Origin: Amia ocellicauda
Taxonomy: Eukaryota; Chordata; Actinopteri; Amiiformes; Amiidae
NCBI RefSeq assembly: GCF_036373705.1
Contig: NC_089851.1
Location: 53,823,312-53,887,311 of the forward strand
Length of the DNA: 64,000 nt
Direction: 5' to 3'
Shown: positions 25,601 to 40,244 of the stretch, in pieces
Numbering within the stretch: position 1 is the stretch's first letter
How the letters are laid out: each line of letters begins with the position of its first letter
Program-made: the position numbers and the translations under genes
Notes under the pieces: generated by a model
Database searches by the model: none
What the model saw: only the letters and a program-made list of their open reading frames with translations
What the model was told of the DNA's origin: nothing

Positions 25601-28600
25601 AGCCCTCCCTTGTGCAGAGGAGCCCAGAAGCCAGCCTTCAAGAGCAAACGAACAAACACTTCGGTGACTGCAAAGTGGGGCCAAGTGGGCTCGTCCTGGA
25701 GTTGAACCCAGGGCCTCTCACACCCTCAGCAAGAATCATACCCCTAGACCAACGAGCCAAGTTAACGGAGGGTGTCGCAGTTTCTGCTGGGCAAGCGCGT
25801 AACTGCTTTGGGGCAGACCGGGAGACCTACGCTCACTGACTTATAGCATGGACTGTAGCGCTGACGTGTCTTTCCAGAATGGTAACGCCATCCCCAGTGA
25901 GACAGCACTGAGAGCATGGTTCAGCAGGCCCGCAAACAACTGAAAAGAATGCCTCTCCTTTGGTGCAGCTCAGGAGTACACGTTCAGCAAAGGTCTCCAT
26001 AACAAGCCGGCAAACCACATTTCGTCCTCCTCCTCCTCAACAACACACTACATGTCCTCCACCTCCTCCTCAACAACAACAACAACAACAACAACGAACT
26101 TGTAAAAAACACATTTTCTTTAAAGAAAACAAAACACACAGATGACAGCCCGATTTCCCATCAGCTATACGGGCAACAGTATCTGAGGTCGATAGCCCTC
26201 CCTTGTGCAGAGGAGCCCAGAAGCCAGCCTTCAAGAGCAAACGAACAAACACTTCGGTGACTGCAAAGTAGGGCCAAGTGGGCTCGTCCTGGAGTTGAAC
26301 CCAGGGCCTCTCACACCCTCAGCAAGAATCATACCCCTAGACCAACGAGCCAAGTTAACGGAGGGTGTCGCAGTTTCTGCTGGGCAAGCGCGTAACTGCT
26401 TTGGGGCAGACCGGGAGACCTACGCTCACTGACTGATAGCATGGACTGTAGCGCTGACGTGTCTTTCCAGAACGGTAACCGTATCCCCAGTGAGACAGCA
26501 CTGAGAGCATGGTTCAGCAGGCCCGCAAACAACTGAAAAGAATGCCTCTCCTTTGGTGCAGCTCAGGAGTACACGTTCAGCAAAGGTCTCCATAACAAGC
26601 CGGCAAACCACATTTCGTCCTCCTCCTCCTCAACAACACACTACATGTCCTCCTCCTCCTCAACAACAACAACGAACTTGTAAAATACACATTTTCTTTA
26701 AAGAAAACAAAACACACAGATGACAGTCTGATTTCCCATCAGCTACACAGCCAACAGTATCTGAGGTTGAAAGACCTCCCTGGTGCAGAGGAGCCCAGAA
26801 GCCAAGCATCAAGAGAGAACAAACGAATGCTTCAGAGAATGCAAAGCAGGGCCAAGCAGGCTCGTCTGGGAGTTGATCCCGGGACCTCTCGCACCCAAAG
26901 CGAGAATCATACCCCTAGACCAACGAGCCAAGTTATCTGACAGTGTCGCAGTTTCTGCTGGGCAAGCGCATAACTGCTTTGGGGCAGACCGGGAGACCTA
27001 CGCTCACTGACTGATAGCATGGACTGTAGCGCTGACGTGTCTTTCCAGAATGGTAACGCCATCCCCAGTGAGACAGCACTGAGAGCATTGTTCAGCAGGC
27101 CCGCAAACAACTGAAAAGAATGCCTCTCCTTTGGTGCAGCTCAGGAGTACACGTTCAGCAAAGGTCTCCATAACAAGCCGGCAAACCACATTTCGTCCTC
27201 CTCCTCCTCAACAACACACTACATGTCCTCCACCTCCTCCTCAACAACAACAACAACAACAACAACGAACTTGTAAAAAACACATTTTCTTTAAAGAAAA
27301 CAAAACACACAGATGACAGTCTGATTTCCCATCAGCTATACGGGCAACAGTATCTGAGGTCGATAGCCCTCCCTTGTGCAGAGAAGCCCAGAAGCCAGCC
27401 TTCAAAAGCAAACGAACAAACACTTCGGTGACTGCAAAGTGGGGCCAAGTGGGCTCGTCCTGGAGTTGAACCCAGGGCCTCTCACACTCTCAGCAAGAAT
27501 CATACCCCTAGACCAACGAGCCAAGTTAACGGAGGGTGTCGCAGTTTCTGCTGAGCAAGCGCGTAACTGCTTTGGGGCAGACCGGGAGACCTACGCTCAC
27601 TGACTGATAGCATGGACTGTAGCGCTGAAGTGTCTTTCCAGAACGGTAACCGTATCCCCAGTGAGACAGCACTGAGAGCATGGTTCAGCAGGCCCGCAAA
27701 CAACTGAAAAGAATGCCTCTCCTTTGGTGCAGCTCAGGAGTACACGTTCAGCAAAGGTCTCCATAACAAGCCGGCAAACCACATTTCGTCCTCCTCCTCC
27801 TCAACAACACACTACATGTCCTCCTCCTCCTCAACAACAACAACGAACTTGTAAAATACACATTTTATTTAAAGAAAACAAAACACACAGATGACAGTCT
27901 GATTTCCCATCAGCTTTACAGGCAACAGTATCTGAGGTCGATAGCCCTCCCTTGTGCAGAGGAGCCCAGAAGCCAGCCTTCAAGAGCAAACGAACAAACA
28001 CTTCGGTGACTGCAAAGTGGGGCCAAGTGGGCTCGTCCTGGAGTTGAACCCAGGGCCTCTCACACCCTCAGCAAGAATCATACCCCTAGACCAACGAGCC
28101 AAGTTAACGGAGGGTGTCGCAGTTTCTGCTGGGCAAGCGCGTAACTGCTTTGGGGCAGACCGGGAGACCTACGCTCACTGACTGATAGCATGGACTGTAG
28201 CGCTGACGTGTCTTTCCAGAATGGTAACGCCATCCCCAGTGAGACAGCACTGAGAGCATGGTTCAGCAGGCCCGCAAACAACTGAAAAGAATGCCTCTCC
28301 TTTGGTGCAGCTCAGGAGTACACGTTCAGCAAAGGTCTCCATAACAAGCCGGCAAACCACATTTCGTCCTCCTCCTCCTCAACAACACACTACATGTCCT
28401 CCACCTCCTCCTCAACAACAACAACAACAACAACAACGAACTTGTAAAAAACACATTTTCTTTAAAGAAAACAAAACACACAGATGACAGCCCGATTTCC
28501 CATCAGCTATACGGGCAACAGTATCTGAGGTCGATAGCCCTCCCTTGTGCAGAGGAGCCCAGAAGCCAGCCTTCAAGAGCAAACGAACAAACACTTCGGT

Positions 28601-29124
28601 GACTGCAAAGTAGGGCCAAGTGGGCTCGTCCTGGAGTTGAACCCAGGGCCTCTCACACCCTCAGCAAGAATCATACCCCTAGACCAACGAGCCAAGTTAA
28701 CGGAGGGTGTCGCAGTTTCTGCTGGGCAAGCGCGTAACTGCTTTGGGGCAGACCGGGAGACCTACGCTCACTGACTGATAGCATGGACTGTAGCGCTGAC
28801 GTGTCTTTCCAGAACGGTAACCGTATCCCCAGTGAGACAGCACTGAGAGCATGGTTCAGCAGGCCCGCAAACAACTGAAAAGAATGCCTCTCCTTTGGTG
28901 CAGCTCAGGAGTACACGTTCAGCAAAGGTCTCCATAACAAGCCGGCAAACCACATTTCGTCCTCCTCCTCCTCAACAACACACTACATGTCCTCCTCCTC
29001 CTCAACAACAACAACGAACTTGTAAAATACACATTTTCTTTAAAGAAAACAAAACACACAGATGACAGTCTGATTTCCCATCAGCTACACAGCCAACAGT
29101 ATCTGAGGTTGAAAGACCTCCCTG

Positions 29125-32100
29125 GTGCAGAGGAGCCCAGAAGCCAAGCATCAAGAGAGAACAAACGAATGCTTCAGAGAATGCAAAGCAGGGCCAAGCA
29201 GGCTCGTCTGGGAGTTGATCCCGGGACCTCTCGCACCCAAAGCGAGAATCATACCCCTAGACCAACGAGCCAAGTTATCTGACAGTGTCGCAGTTTCTGC
29301 TGGGCAAGCGCATAACTGCTTTGGGGCAGACCGGGAGACCTACGCTCACTGACTGATAGCATGGACTGTAGCGCTGACGTGTCTTTCCAGAATGGTAACG
29401 CCATCCCCAGTGAGACAGCACTGAGAGCATTGTTCAGCAGGCCCGCAAACAACTGAAAAGAATGCCTCTCCTTTGGTGCAGCTCAGGAGTACACGTTCAG
29501 CAAAGGTCTCCATAACAAGCCGGCAAACCACATTTCGTCCTCCTCCTCCTCAACAACACACTACATGTCCTCCACCTCCTCCTCAACAACAACAACAACA
29601 ACAACAACGAACTTGTAAAAAACACATTTTCTTTAAAGAAAACAAAACACACAGATGACAGTCTGATTTCCCATCAGCTATACGGGCAACAGTATCTGAG
29701 GTCGATAGCCCTCCCTTGTGCAGAGAAGCCCAGAAGCCAGCCTTCAAAAGCAAACGAACAAACACTTCGGTGACTGCAAAGTGGGGCCAAGTGGGCTCGT
29801 CCTGGAGTTGAACCCAGGGCCTCTCACACTCTCAGCAAGAATCATACCCCTAGACCAACGAGCCAAGTTAACGGAGGGTGTCGCAGTTTCTGCTGAGCAA
29901 GCGCGTAACTGCTTTGGGGCAGACCGGGAGACCTACGCTCACTGACTGATAGCATGGACTGTAGCGCTGAAGTGTCTTTCCAGAACGGTAACCGTATCCC
30001 CAGTGAGACAGCACTGAGAGCATGGTTCAGCAGGCCCGCAAACAACTGAAAAGAATGCCTCTCCTTTGGTGCAGCTCAGGAGTACACGTTCAGCAAAGGT
30101 CTCCATAACAAGCCGGCAAACCACATTTCGTCCTCCTCCTCCTCAACAACACACTACATGTCCTCCTCCTCCTCAACAACAACAACGAACTTGTAAAATA
30201 CACATTTTATTTAAAGAAAACAAAACACACAGATGACAGTCTGATTTCCCATCAGCTTTACAGGCAACAGTATCTGAGGTCGATAGCCCTACCTTGTGCA
30301 GAGGAGCCCAGAAGCCAGCCTTCAAGAGCAAACGAACAAACACTTCGGTGACTGCAAAGTGGGGCCAAGTGGGCTCGTCCTGGAGTTGAACCCAGGGCCT
30401 CTCACGCCCTCAGCAAGAATCATACCCCTAGACCAACGAGCCAAGTTAACGGAGGGTGTCGCAGTTTCTGCTGGGCAAGCGCGTAACTGCTTTGGGGCAG
30501 ACCGGGAGACCTACGCTCACTGACTGATAGCATGGACTGTAGCGCTGACGTGTCTTTCCAGAATGGTAACGCCATCCCCAGTGAGACAGCACTGAGAGCA
30601 TGGTTCAGCAGGCCCGCAAACAACTGAAAAGAATGCCTCTCCTTTGGTGCAGCTCAGGAGTACACGTTCAGCAAAGGTCTCCATAACAAGCCGGCAAACC
30701 ACATTTCGTCCTCCTCCTCCTCAACAACACACTACATGTCCTCCACCTCCTCCTCAACAACAACAACAACAACAACAACGAACTTGTAAAAAACACATTT
30801 TCTTTAAAGAAAACAAAACACACAGATGACAGTCTGATTTCCCATCAGCTTTACAGGCAACAGTATCTGAGGTCGATAGCCCTCCCTTGTGCAGAGGAGC
30901 CCAGAAGCCAGCCTTCAAGAGCAAACGAACAATCACTTCGGTGACTGCAAAGTGAGGCCAAGTGGGCTCGTCCTGGAGTTGAACCCAGGGCCTCTCACAC
31001 CCTCAGCAAGAATCATACCCCTAGACCAACGAGCCAAGTTAACGGAGGGTGTCGCAGTTTCTGCTGGGCAAGCGCGTAACTGCTTTGGGGCAGACCGGGA
31101 GACCTACGCTCACTGACTGATAGCATGGACTGTAGCGCTGACGTGTCTTTCCAGAATGGTAACGCCATCCCCAGTGAGACAGCACTGAGAGCATGGTTCA
31201 GCAGGCCCGCAAACAACTGAAAAGAATGCCTCTCCTTTGGTGCAGCTCAGGAGTACACGTTCAGCAAAGGTCTCCATAACAAGCCGGCAAACCACATTTC
31301 GTCCTCCTCCTCCTCAACAACACACTACATGTCCTCCACCTCCTCCTCAACAACAACAACAACAACAACGAACTTGTAAAAAACACATTTTCTTTAAAGA
31401 AAACAAAACACACAGATGACAGTCTGATTTCCCATCAGCTTTACAGGCAACAGTATCTGAGGTCGATAGCCCTCCCTTGTGCAGAGGAGCCCAGAAGCCA
31501 GCCTTCAAGAGCAAACGAACAAACACTTCGGTGACTGCAAAGTGGGGCCAAGTGGGCTCGTCCTGGAGTTGAACCCAGGGCCTCTCACACCCTCAGCAAG
31601 AATCATACCCCTAGACCAACGAGCCAAGTTAACGGAGGGTGTCGCAGTTTCTGCTGGGCAAGCGCGTAACTGCTTTGGGGCAGACCGGGAGACCTACGCT
31701 CACTGACTGATAGCATGGACTGTAGCGCTGACGTGTCTTTCCAGAATGGTAACGCCATCCCCAGTGAGACAGCACTGAGAGCATGGTTCAGCAGGCCCGC
31801 AAACAACTGAAAAGAATGCCTCTCCTTTGGTGCAGCTCAGGAGTACACGTTCAGCAAAGGTCTCCATAACAAGCCGGCAAACCACATTTCGTCCTCCTCC
31901 TCCTCAACAACACACTACATGTCCTCCACCTCCTCCTCAACAACAACAACAACAACAACAACGAACTTGTAAAAAACACATTTTCTTTAAAGAAAACAAA
32001 ACACACAGATGACAGCCCGATTTCCCATTAGCTATACGGGCAACAGTATCTGAGGTCGATAGCCCTCCCTTGTGCAGAGGAGCCCAGAAGCCAGCCTTCA

Positions 32101-32649
32101 AGAGCAAACGAACAAACACTTCGGTGACTGCAAAGTAGGGCCAAGTGGGCTCGTCCTGGAGTTGAACCCAGGGCCTCTCACACCCTCAGCAAGAATCATA
32201 CCCCTAGACCAACGAGCCAAGTTAACGGAGGGTGTCGCAGTTTCTGCTGGGCAAGCGCGTAACTGCTTTGGGGCAGACCGGGAGACCTACGCTCACTGAC
32301 TGATAGCATGGACTGTAGCGCTGACGTGTCTTTCCAGAACGGTAACCGTATCCCCAGTGAGACAGCACTGAGAGCATGGTTCAGCAGGCCCGCAAACAAC
32401 TGAAAAGAATGCCTCTCCTTTGGTGCAGCTCAGGAGTACACGTTCAGCAAAGGTCTCCATAACAAGCCGGCAAACCACATTTCGTCCTCCTCCTCCTCAA
32501 CAACACACTACATGTCCTCCTCCTCCTCAACAACAACAACGAACTTGTAAAATACACATTTTCTTTAAAGAAAACAAAACACACAGATGACAGTCTGATT
32601 TCCCATCAGCTACACAGCCAACAGTATCTGAGGTTGAAAGACCTCCCTG
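29125..32649. repeat. 3,525-bp six-unit higher-order repeat, copy 1 of 3
   Basis: The order is one B' unit then five A units with distinct markers: an A copy with ttcaaaagc, one with ccctaccttg, one with caatcacttcgg, one plain, and one with gacagcccg. The same order and the same 3,525-bp length recur at 40,245-43,769 and 43,770-47,294, the latter two in direct tandem. A shortened version without two of the units lies at 26,783-29,124 (2,342 bp). Confidence 0.8.
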
Positions 32650-35600
32650 GTGCAGAGGAGCCCAGAAGCCAAGCATCAAGAGAGAACAAACGAATGCTTC
32701 AGAGAATGCAAAGCAGGGCCAAGCAGGCTCGTCTGGGAGTTGATCCCGGGACCTCTCGCACCCAAAGCGAGAATCATACCCCTAGACCAACGAGCCAAGT
32801 TATCTGACAGTGTCGCAGTTTCTGCTGGGCAAGCGCATAACTGCTTTGGGGCAGACCGGGAGACCTACGCTCACTGACTGATAGCATGGACTGTAGCGCT
32901 GACGTGTCTTTCCAGAATGGTAACGCCATCCCCAGTGAGACAGCACTGAGAGCATTGTTCAGCAGGCCCGCAAACAACTGAAAAGAATGCCTCTCCTTTG
33001 GTGCAGCTCAGGAGTACACGTTCAGCAAAGGTCTCCATAACAAGCCGGCAAACCACATTTCGTCCTCCTCCTCCTCAACAACACACTACATGTCCTCCTC
33101 CTCCTCCTCAACAACAACAACAACAACAACAACGAACTTGTAAAAAACACATTTTCTTTAAAGAAAACAAAACACACAGATGACAGCCCGATTTCCCATC
33201 AGCTATACGGGCAACAGTATCTGAGGTCGATAGCCCTCCCTTGTGCAGAGGAGCCCAGAAGCCAGCCTTCAAGAGCAAACGAACAAACACTTCGGTGACT
33301 GCAAAGTAGGGCCAAGTGGGCTCGTCCTGGAGTTGAACCCAGGGCCTCTCACACCCTCAGCAAGAATCATACCCCTAGACCAACGAGCCAAGTTAACGGA
33401 GGGTGTCGCAGTTTCTGCTGGGCAAGCGCGTAACTGCTTTGGGGCAGACCGGGAGACCTACGCTCACTGACTGATAGCATGGACTGTAGCGCTGACGTGT
33501 CTTTCCAGAACGGTAACCGTATCCCCAGTGAGACAGCACTGAGAGCATGGTTCAGCAGGCCCGCAAACAACTGAAAAGAATGCCTCTCCTTTGGTGCAGC
33601 TCAGGAGTACACGTTCAGCAAAGGTCTCCATAACAAGCCGGCAAACCACATTTCGTCCTCCTCCTCCTCAACAACACACTACATGTCCTCCTCCTCCTCA
33701 ACAACAACAACGAACTTGTAAAATACACATTTTCTTTAAAGAAAACAAAACACACAGATGACAGTCTGATTTCCCATCAGCTACACAGCCAACAGTATCT
33801 GAGGTTGAAAGACCTCCCTGGTGCAGAGGAGCCCAGAAGCCAAGCATCAAGAGAGAACAAACGAATGCTTCAGAGAATGCAAAGCAGGGCCAAGCAGGCT
33901 CGTCTGGGAGTTGATCCCGGGACCTCTCGCACCCAAAGCGAGAATCATACCCCTAGACCAACGAGCCAAGTTATCTGACAGTGTCGCAGTTTCTGCTGGG
34001 CAAGCGCATAACTGCTTTGGGGCAGACCGGGAGACCTACGCTCACTGACTGATAGCATGGACTGTAGCGCTGACGTGTCTTTCCAGAATGGTAACGCCAT
34101 CCCCAGTGAGACAGCACTGAGAGCATTGTTCAGCAGGCCCGCAAACAACTGAAAAGAATGCCTCTCCTTTGGTGCAGCTCAGGAGTACACGTTCAGCAAA
34201 GGTCTCCATAACAAGCCGGCAAACCACATTTCGTCCTCCTCCTCCTCAACAACACACTACATGTCCTCCTCCTCCTCCTCAACAACAACAACAACAACAA
34301 CAACGAACTTGTAAAAAACACATTTTCTTTAAAGAAAACAAAACACACAGATGACAGCCCGATTTCCCATCAGCTATACGGGCAACAGTATCTGAGGTCG
34401 ATAGCCCTCCCTTGTGCAGAGGAGCCCAGAAGCCAGCCTTCAAGAGCAAACGAACAAACACTTCGGTGACTGCAAAGTAGGGCCAAGTGGGCTCGTCCTG
34501 GAGTTGAACCCAGGGCCTCTCACACCCTCAGCAAGAATCATACCCCTAGACCAACGAGCCAAGTTAACGGAGGGTGTCGCAGTTTCTGCTGGGCAAGCGC
34601 GTAACTGCTTTGGGGCAGACCGGGAGACCTACGCTCACTGACTGATAGCATGGACTGTAGCGCTGACGTGTCTTTCCAGAACGGTAACCGTATCCCCAGT
34701 GAGACAGCACTGAGAGCATGGTTCAGCAGGCCCGCAAACAACTGAAAAGAATGCCTCTCCTTTGGTGCAGCTCAGGAGTACACGTTCAGCAAAGGTCTCC
34801 ATAACAAGCCGGCAAACCACATTTCGTCCTCCTCCTCCTCAACAACACACTACATGTCCTCCTCCTCCTCAACAACAACAACGAACTTGTAAAATACACA
34901 TTTTCTTTAAAGAAAACAAAACACACAGATGACAGTCTGATTTCCCATCAGCTACACAGCCAACAGTATCTGAGGTTGAAAGACCTCCCTGGTGCAGAGG
35001 AGCCCAGAAGCCAAGCATCAAGAGAGAACAAACGAATGCTTCAGAGAATGCAAAGCAGGGCCAAGCAGGCTCGTCTGGGAGTTGATCCCGGGACCTCTCG
35101 CACCCAAAGCGAGAATCATACCCCTAGACCAACGAGCCAAGTTATCTGACAGTGTCGCAGTTTCTGCTGGGCAAGCGCATAACTGCTTTGGGGCAGACCG
35201 GGAGACCTACGCTCACTGACTGATAGCATGGACTGTAGCGCTGACGTGTCTTTCCAGAATGGTAACGCCATCCCCAGTGAGACAGCACTGAGAGCATTGT
35301 TCAGCAGGCCCGCAAACAACTGAAAAGAATGCCTCTCCTTTGGTGCAGCTCAGGAGTACACGTTCAGCAAAGGTCTCCATAACAAGCCGGCAAACCACAT
35401 TTCGTCCTCCTCCTCCTCAACAACACACTACATGTCCTCCTCCTCCTCCTCAACAACAACAACAACAACAACAACGAACTTGTAAAAAACACATTTTCTT
35501 TAAAGAAAACAAAACACACAGATGACAGCCCGATTTCCCATCAGCTATACGGGCAACAGTATCTGAGGTCGATAGCCCTCCCTTGTGCAGAGGAGCCCAG

Positions 35601-37333
35601 AAGCCAGCCTTCAAGAGCAAACGAACAAACACTTCGGTGACTGCAAAGTAGGGCCAAGTGGGCTCGTCCTGGAGTTGAACCCAGGGCCTCTCACACCCTC
35701 AGCAAGAATCATACCCCTAGACCAACGAGCCAAGTTAACGGAGGGTGTCGCAGTTTCTGCTGGGCAAGCGCGTAACTGCTTTGGGGCAGACCGGGAGACC
35801 TACGCTCACTGACTGATAGCATGGACTGTAGCGCTGACGTGTCTTTCCAGAACGGTAACCGTATCCCCAGTGAGACAGCACTGAGAGCATGGTTCAGCAG
35901 GCCCGCAAACAACTGAAAAGAATGCCTCTCCTTTGGTGCAGCTCAGGAGTACACGTTCAGCAAAGGTCTCCATAACAAGCCGGCAAACCACATTTCGTCC
36001 TCCTCCTCCTCAACAACACACTACATGTCCTCCTCCTCCTCAACAACAACAACGAACTTGTAAAATACACATTTTCTTTAAAGAAAACAAAACACACAGA
36101 TGACAGTCTGATTTCCCATCAGCTACACAGCCAACAGTATCTGAGGTTGAAAGACCTCCCTGGTGCAGAGGAGCCCAGAAGCCAAGCATCAAGAGAGAAC
36201 AAACGAATGCTTCAGAGAATGTAAAGCAGGGCCAAGCAGGCTCGTCTGGGAGTTGATCCCGGGACCTCTCGCACCCAAAGCGAGAATCATACCCCTAGAC
36301 CAACGAGCCAAGTTATCTGACAGTGTCGCAGTTTCTGCTGGGCAAGCGCATAACTGCTTTGGGGCAGACCGGGAGACCTACGCTCACTGACTGATAGCAT
36401 GGACTGTAGCGCTGACGTGTCTTTCCAGAATGGTAACGCCATCCCCAGTGAGACAGCACTGAGAGCATTGTTCAGCAGGCCCGCAAACAACTGAAAAGAA
36501 TGCCTCTCCTTTGGTGCAGCTCAGGAGTACACGTTCAGCAAAGGTCTCCATAACAAGCCGGCAAACCACATTTCGTCCTCCTCCTCCTCAACAACACACT
36601 ACATGTCCTCCTCCTCCTCCTCAACAACAACAACAACAACAACAACGAACTTGTAAAAAACACATTTTCTTTAAAGAAAACAAAACACACAGATGACAGC
36701 CCGATTTCCCATCAGCTATACGGGCAACAGTATCTGAGGTCGATAGCCCTCCCTTGTGCAGAGGAGCCCAGAAGCCAGCCTTCAAGAGCAAACGAACAAA
36801 CACTTCGGTGACTGCAAAGTAGGGCCAAGTGGGCTCGTCCTGGAGTTGAACCCAGGGCCTCTCACACCCTCAGCAAGAATCATACCCCTAGACCAACGAG
36901 CCAAGTTAACGGAGGGTGTCGCAGTTTCTGCTGGGCAAGCGCGTAACTGCTTTGGGGCAGACCGGGAGACCTACGCTCACTGACTGATAGCATGGACTGT
37001 AGCGCTGACGTGTCTTTCCAGAACGGTAACCGTATCCCCAGTGAGACAGCACTGAGAGCATGGTTCAGCAGGCCCGCAAACAACTGAAAAGAATGCCTCT
37101 CCTTTGGTGCAGCTCAGGAGTACACGTTCAGCAAAGGTCTCCATAACAAGCCGGCAAACCACATTTCGTCCTCCTCCTCCTCAACAACACACTACATGTC
37201 CTCCTCCTCCTCAACAACAACAACGAACTTGTAAAATACACATTTTCTTTAAAGAAAACAAAACACACAGATGACAGTCTGATTTCCCATCAGCTACACA
37301 GCCAACAGTATCTGAGGTTGAAAGACCTCCCTG
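32650..37333. repeat. 1,171-bp B'-A dimer repeated four times
   Basis: Units at 32,650, 33,821, 34,992, 36,163 and 37,334 are exactly 1,171 bp apart, each dimer being one B' plus one A unit. Dimers appear almost base-identical; the one change I noticed is gaatgtaaagc for gaatgcaaagc near 36,220. The same dimer returns at 47,295-49,639 (1,171 then 1,174 bp) and, with expanded CAA tracts, at 49,640-52,637. Confidence 0.88.
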
Positions 37334-37890
37334 GTGCAGAGGAGCCCAGAAGCCAAGCATCAAGAGAGAACAAACGAATGCTTCAGAGAATGCAAAGCAG
37401 GGCCAAGCAGGCTCGTCTGGGAGTTGATCCCGGGACCTCTCGCACCCAAAGCGAGAATCATACCCCTAGACCAACGAGCCAAGTTATCTGACAGTGTCGC
37501 AGTTTCTGCTGGGCAAGCGCATAACTGCTTTGGGGCAGACCGGGAGACCTACGCTCACTGACTGATAGCATGGACTGTAGCGCTGACGTGTCTTTCCAGA
37601 ATGGTAACGCCATCCCCAGTGAGACAGCACTGAGAGCATTGTTCAGCAGGCCCGCAAACAACTGAAAAGAATGCCTCTCCTTTGGTGCAGCTCAGGAGTA
37701 CACGTTCAGCAAAGGTCTCCATAACAAGCCGGCAAACCACATTTCGTCCTCCTCCTCCTCAACAACAACAACAACAACAACGAACTTGTAAAAAACACAT
37801 TTTCTTTAAAGAAAACAAAACACACAGATGACAGTCTGATTTCCCATCAGCTATACAGGCAACAGTATCTGAGGTCGATAGCCCTCCCTT
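37334..37890. repeat. Shortened array unit (557 bp) lacking the inter-tract segment
   Basis: The spacing is 557 instead of 593 bp. Near 37,741-37,785 the first (TCC)n tract runs straight into the (CAA)n tract; the cacactacatg segment and the second TCC tract are missing, a loss of 36 bp. The two tract pairs share TCC-CAA junctions, so slippage or a short exchange between them explains the loss. Confidence 0.85.
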
Positions 37891-40244
37891 GTGCAGAGGA
37901 GCCCAGAAGCCAGCCTTCAAGAGCAAACGAACAAACACTTCGGTGACTGCAAAGTGGGGCCAAGTGGGCTCGTCCTGGAGTTGAACCCAGGGCCTCTCAC
38001 ACCCTCAGCAAGAATCATACCCCTAGACCAACGAGCCAAGTTAACGGAGGGTGTCGCAGTTTCTGCTGGGCAAGCGCGTAACTGCTTTGGGGCAGACCGG
38101 GAGACCTACGCTCACTGACTGATAGCATGGACTGTAGCGCTGACGTGTCTTTCCAGAATGGTAACGCCATCCCCAGTGAGACAGCACTGAGAGCATGGTT
38201 CAGCAGGCCCGCAAACAACTGAAAAGAATGCCTCTCCTTTGGTGCAGCTCAGGAGTACACGTTCAGCAAAGGTCTCCATAACAAGCCGGCAAACCACATT
38301 TCGTCCTCCTCCTCCTCAACAACACACTACATGTCCTCCACCTCCTCCTCAACAACAACAACAACAACAACAACGAACTTGTAAAAAACACATTTTCTTT
38401 AAAGAAAACAAAACACACGGATGACAGTCTGATTTCCCATCAGCTATACAGGCAACAGTATCTGAGGTCGATAGCCCTCCCTTGTGCAGAGGAGCCCAGA
38501 AGCCAGCCTTCAAGAGCAAACGAACAAACACTTCGGTGACTGCAAAGTGGGGCCAAGTGGGCTCACCCTGGAGTTGAACCCAGGGCCTCTCACACCCTCA
38601 GCAAGAATCATACCCCTAGACCAACGAGCCAAGTTAACGGAGGGTGTCGCAGTTTCTGCTGGGCAAGCGCGTAACTGCTTTGGGGCAGACCGGGAGACCT
38701 ACGCTCACTGACTGATAGCATGGACTGTAGCGCTGAAGTGTCTTTCCAGAACGGTAACCGTATCCCCAGTGAGACAGCACTGAGAGCATGGTTCAGCAGG
38801 CCCGCAAACAACTGAAAAGAATGCCTCTCCTTTGGTGCAGCTCAGGAGTACACGTTCAGCAAAGGTCTCCATAACAAGCCGGCAAACCACATTTCGTCCT
38901 CCTCCTCCTCAACAACACACTACATGTCCTCCACCTCCTCCTCAACAACAACAACAACAACAACGAACTTGTAAAAAACACATTTTCTTTAAAGAAAACA
39001 AAACACACAGATGACAGTCTGATTTCCCATCAGCTTTACAGGCAACAGTATCTGAGGTCGATAGCCCTCCCTTGTGCAGAGGAGCCCAGAAGCCAGCCTT
39101 CAAGAGCAAACGAACAAACACTTCGGTGACTGCAAAGTGGGGCCAAGTGGGCTCGTCCTGGAGTTGAACCCAGGGCCTCTCACACCCTCAGCAAGAATCA
39201 TACCCCTAGACCAACGAGCCAAGTTAACGGAGGGTGTCGCAGTTTCTGCTGGGCAAGCGCGTAACTGCTTTGGGGCAGACCGGGAGACCTACGCTCACTG
39301 ACTGATAGCATGGACTGTAGCGCTGACGTGTCTTTCCAGAATGGTAACGCCATCCCCAGTGAGACAGCACTGAGAGCATGGTTCAGCAGGCCCGCAAACA
39401 ACTGAAAAGAATGCCTCTCCTTTGGTGCAGCTCAGGAGTACACGTTCAGCAAAGGTCTCCATAACAAGCCGGCAAACCACATTTCGTCCTCCTCCTCCTC
39501 AACAACACACTACATGTCCTCCACCTCCTCCTCAACAACAACAACAACAACAACAACGAACTTGTAAAAAACACATTTTCTTTAAAGAAAACAAAACACA
39601 CAGATGACAGCCCGATTTCCCATCAGCTATACGGGCAACAGTATCTGAGGTCGATAGCCCTCCCTTGTGCAGAGGAGCCCAGAAGCCAGCCTTCAAGAGC
39701 AAACGAACAAACACTTCGGTGACTGCAAAGTAGGGCCAAGTGGGCTCGTCCTGGAGTTGAACCCAGGGCCTCTCACACCCTCAGCAAGAATCATACCCCT
39801 AGACCAACGAGCCAAGTTAACGGAGGGTGTCACAGTTTCTGCTGGGCAAGCGCGTAACTGCTTTGGGGCAGACCGGGAGACCTACGCTCACTGACTGATA
39901 GCATGGACTGTAGCGCTGACGTGTCTTTCCAGAACGGTAACCGTATCCCCAGTGAGACAGCACTGAGAGCATGGTTCAGCAGGCCCGCAAACAACTGAAA
40001 AGAATGCCTCTCCTTTGGTGCAGCTCAGGAGTACACGTTCAGCAAAGGTCTCCATAACAAGACGGCAAACCACATTTCGTCCTCCTCCTCCTCAACAACA
40101 CACTACATGTCCTCCTCCTCCTCAACAACAACAACGAACTTGTAAAATACACATTTTCTTTAAAGAAAACAAAACACACAGATGACAGTCTGATTTCCCA
40201 TCAGCTACACAGCCAACAGTATCTGAGGTTGAAAGACCTCCCTG

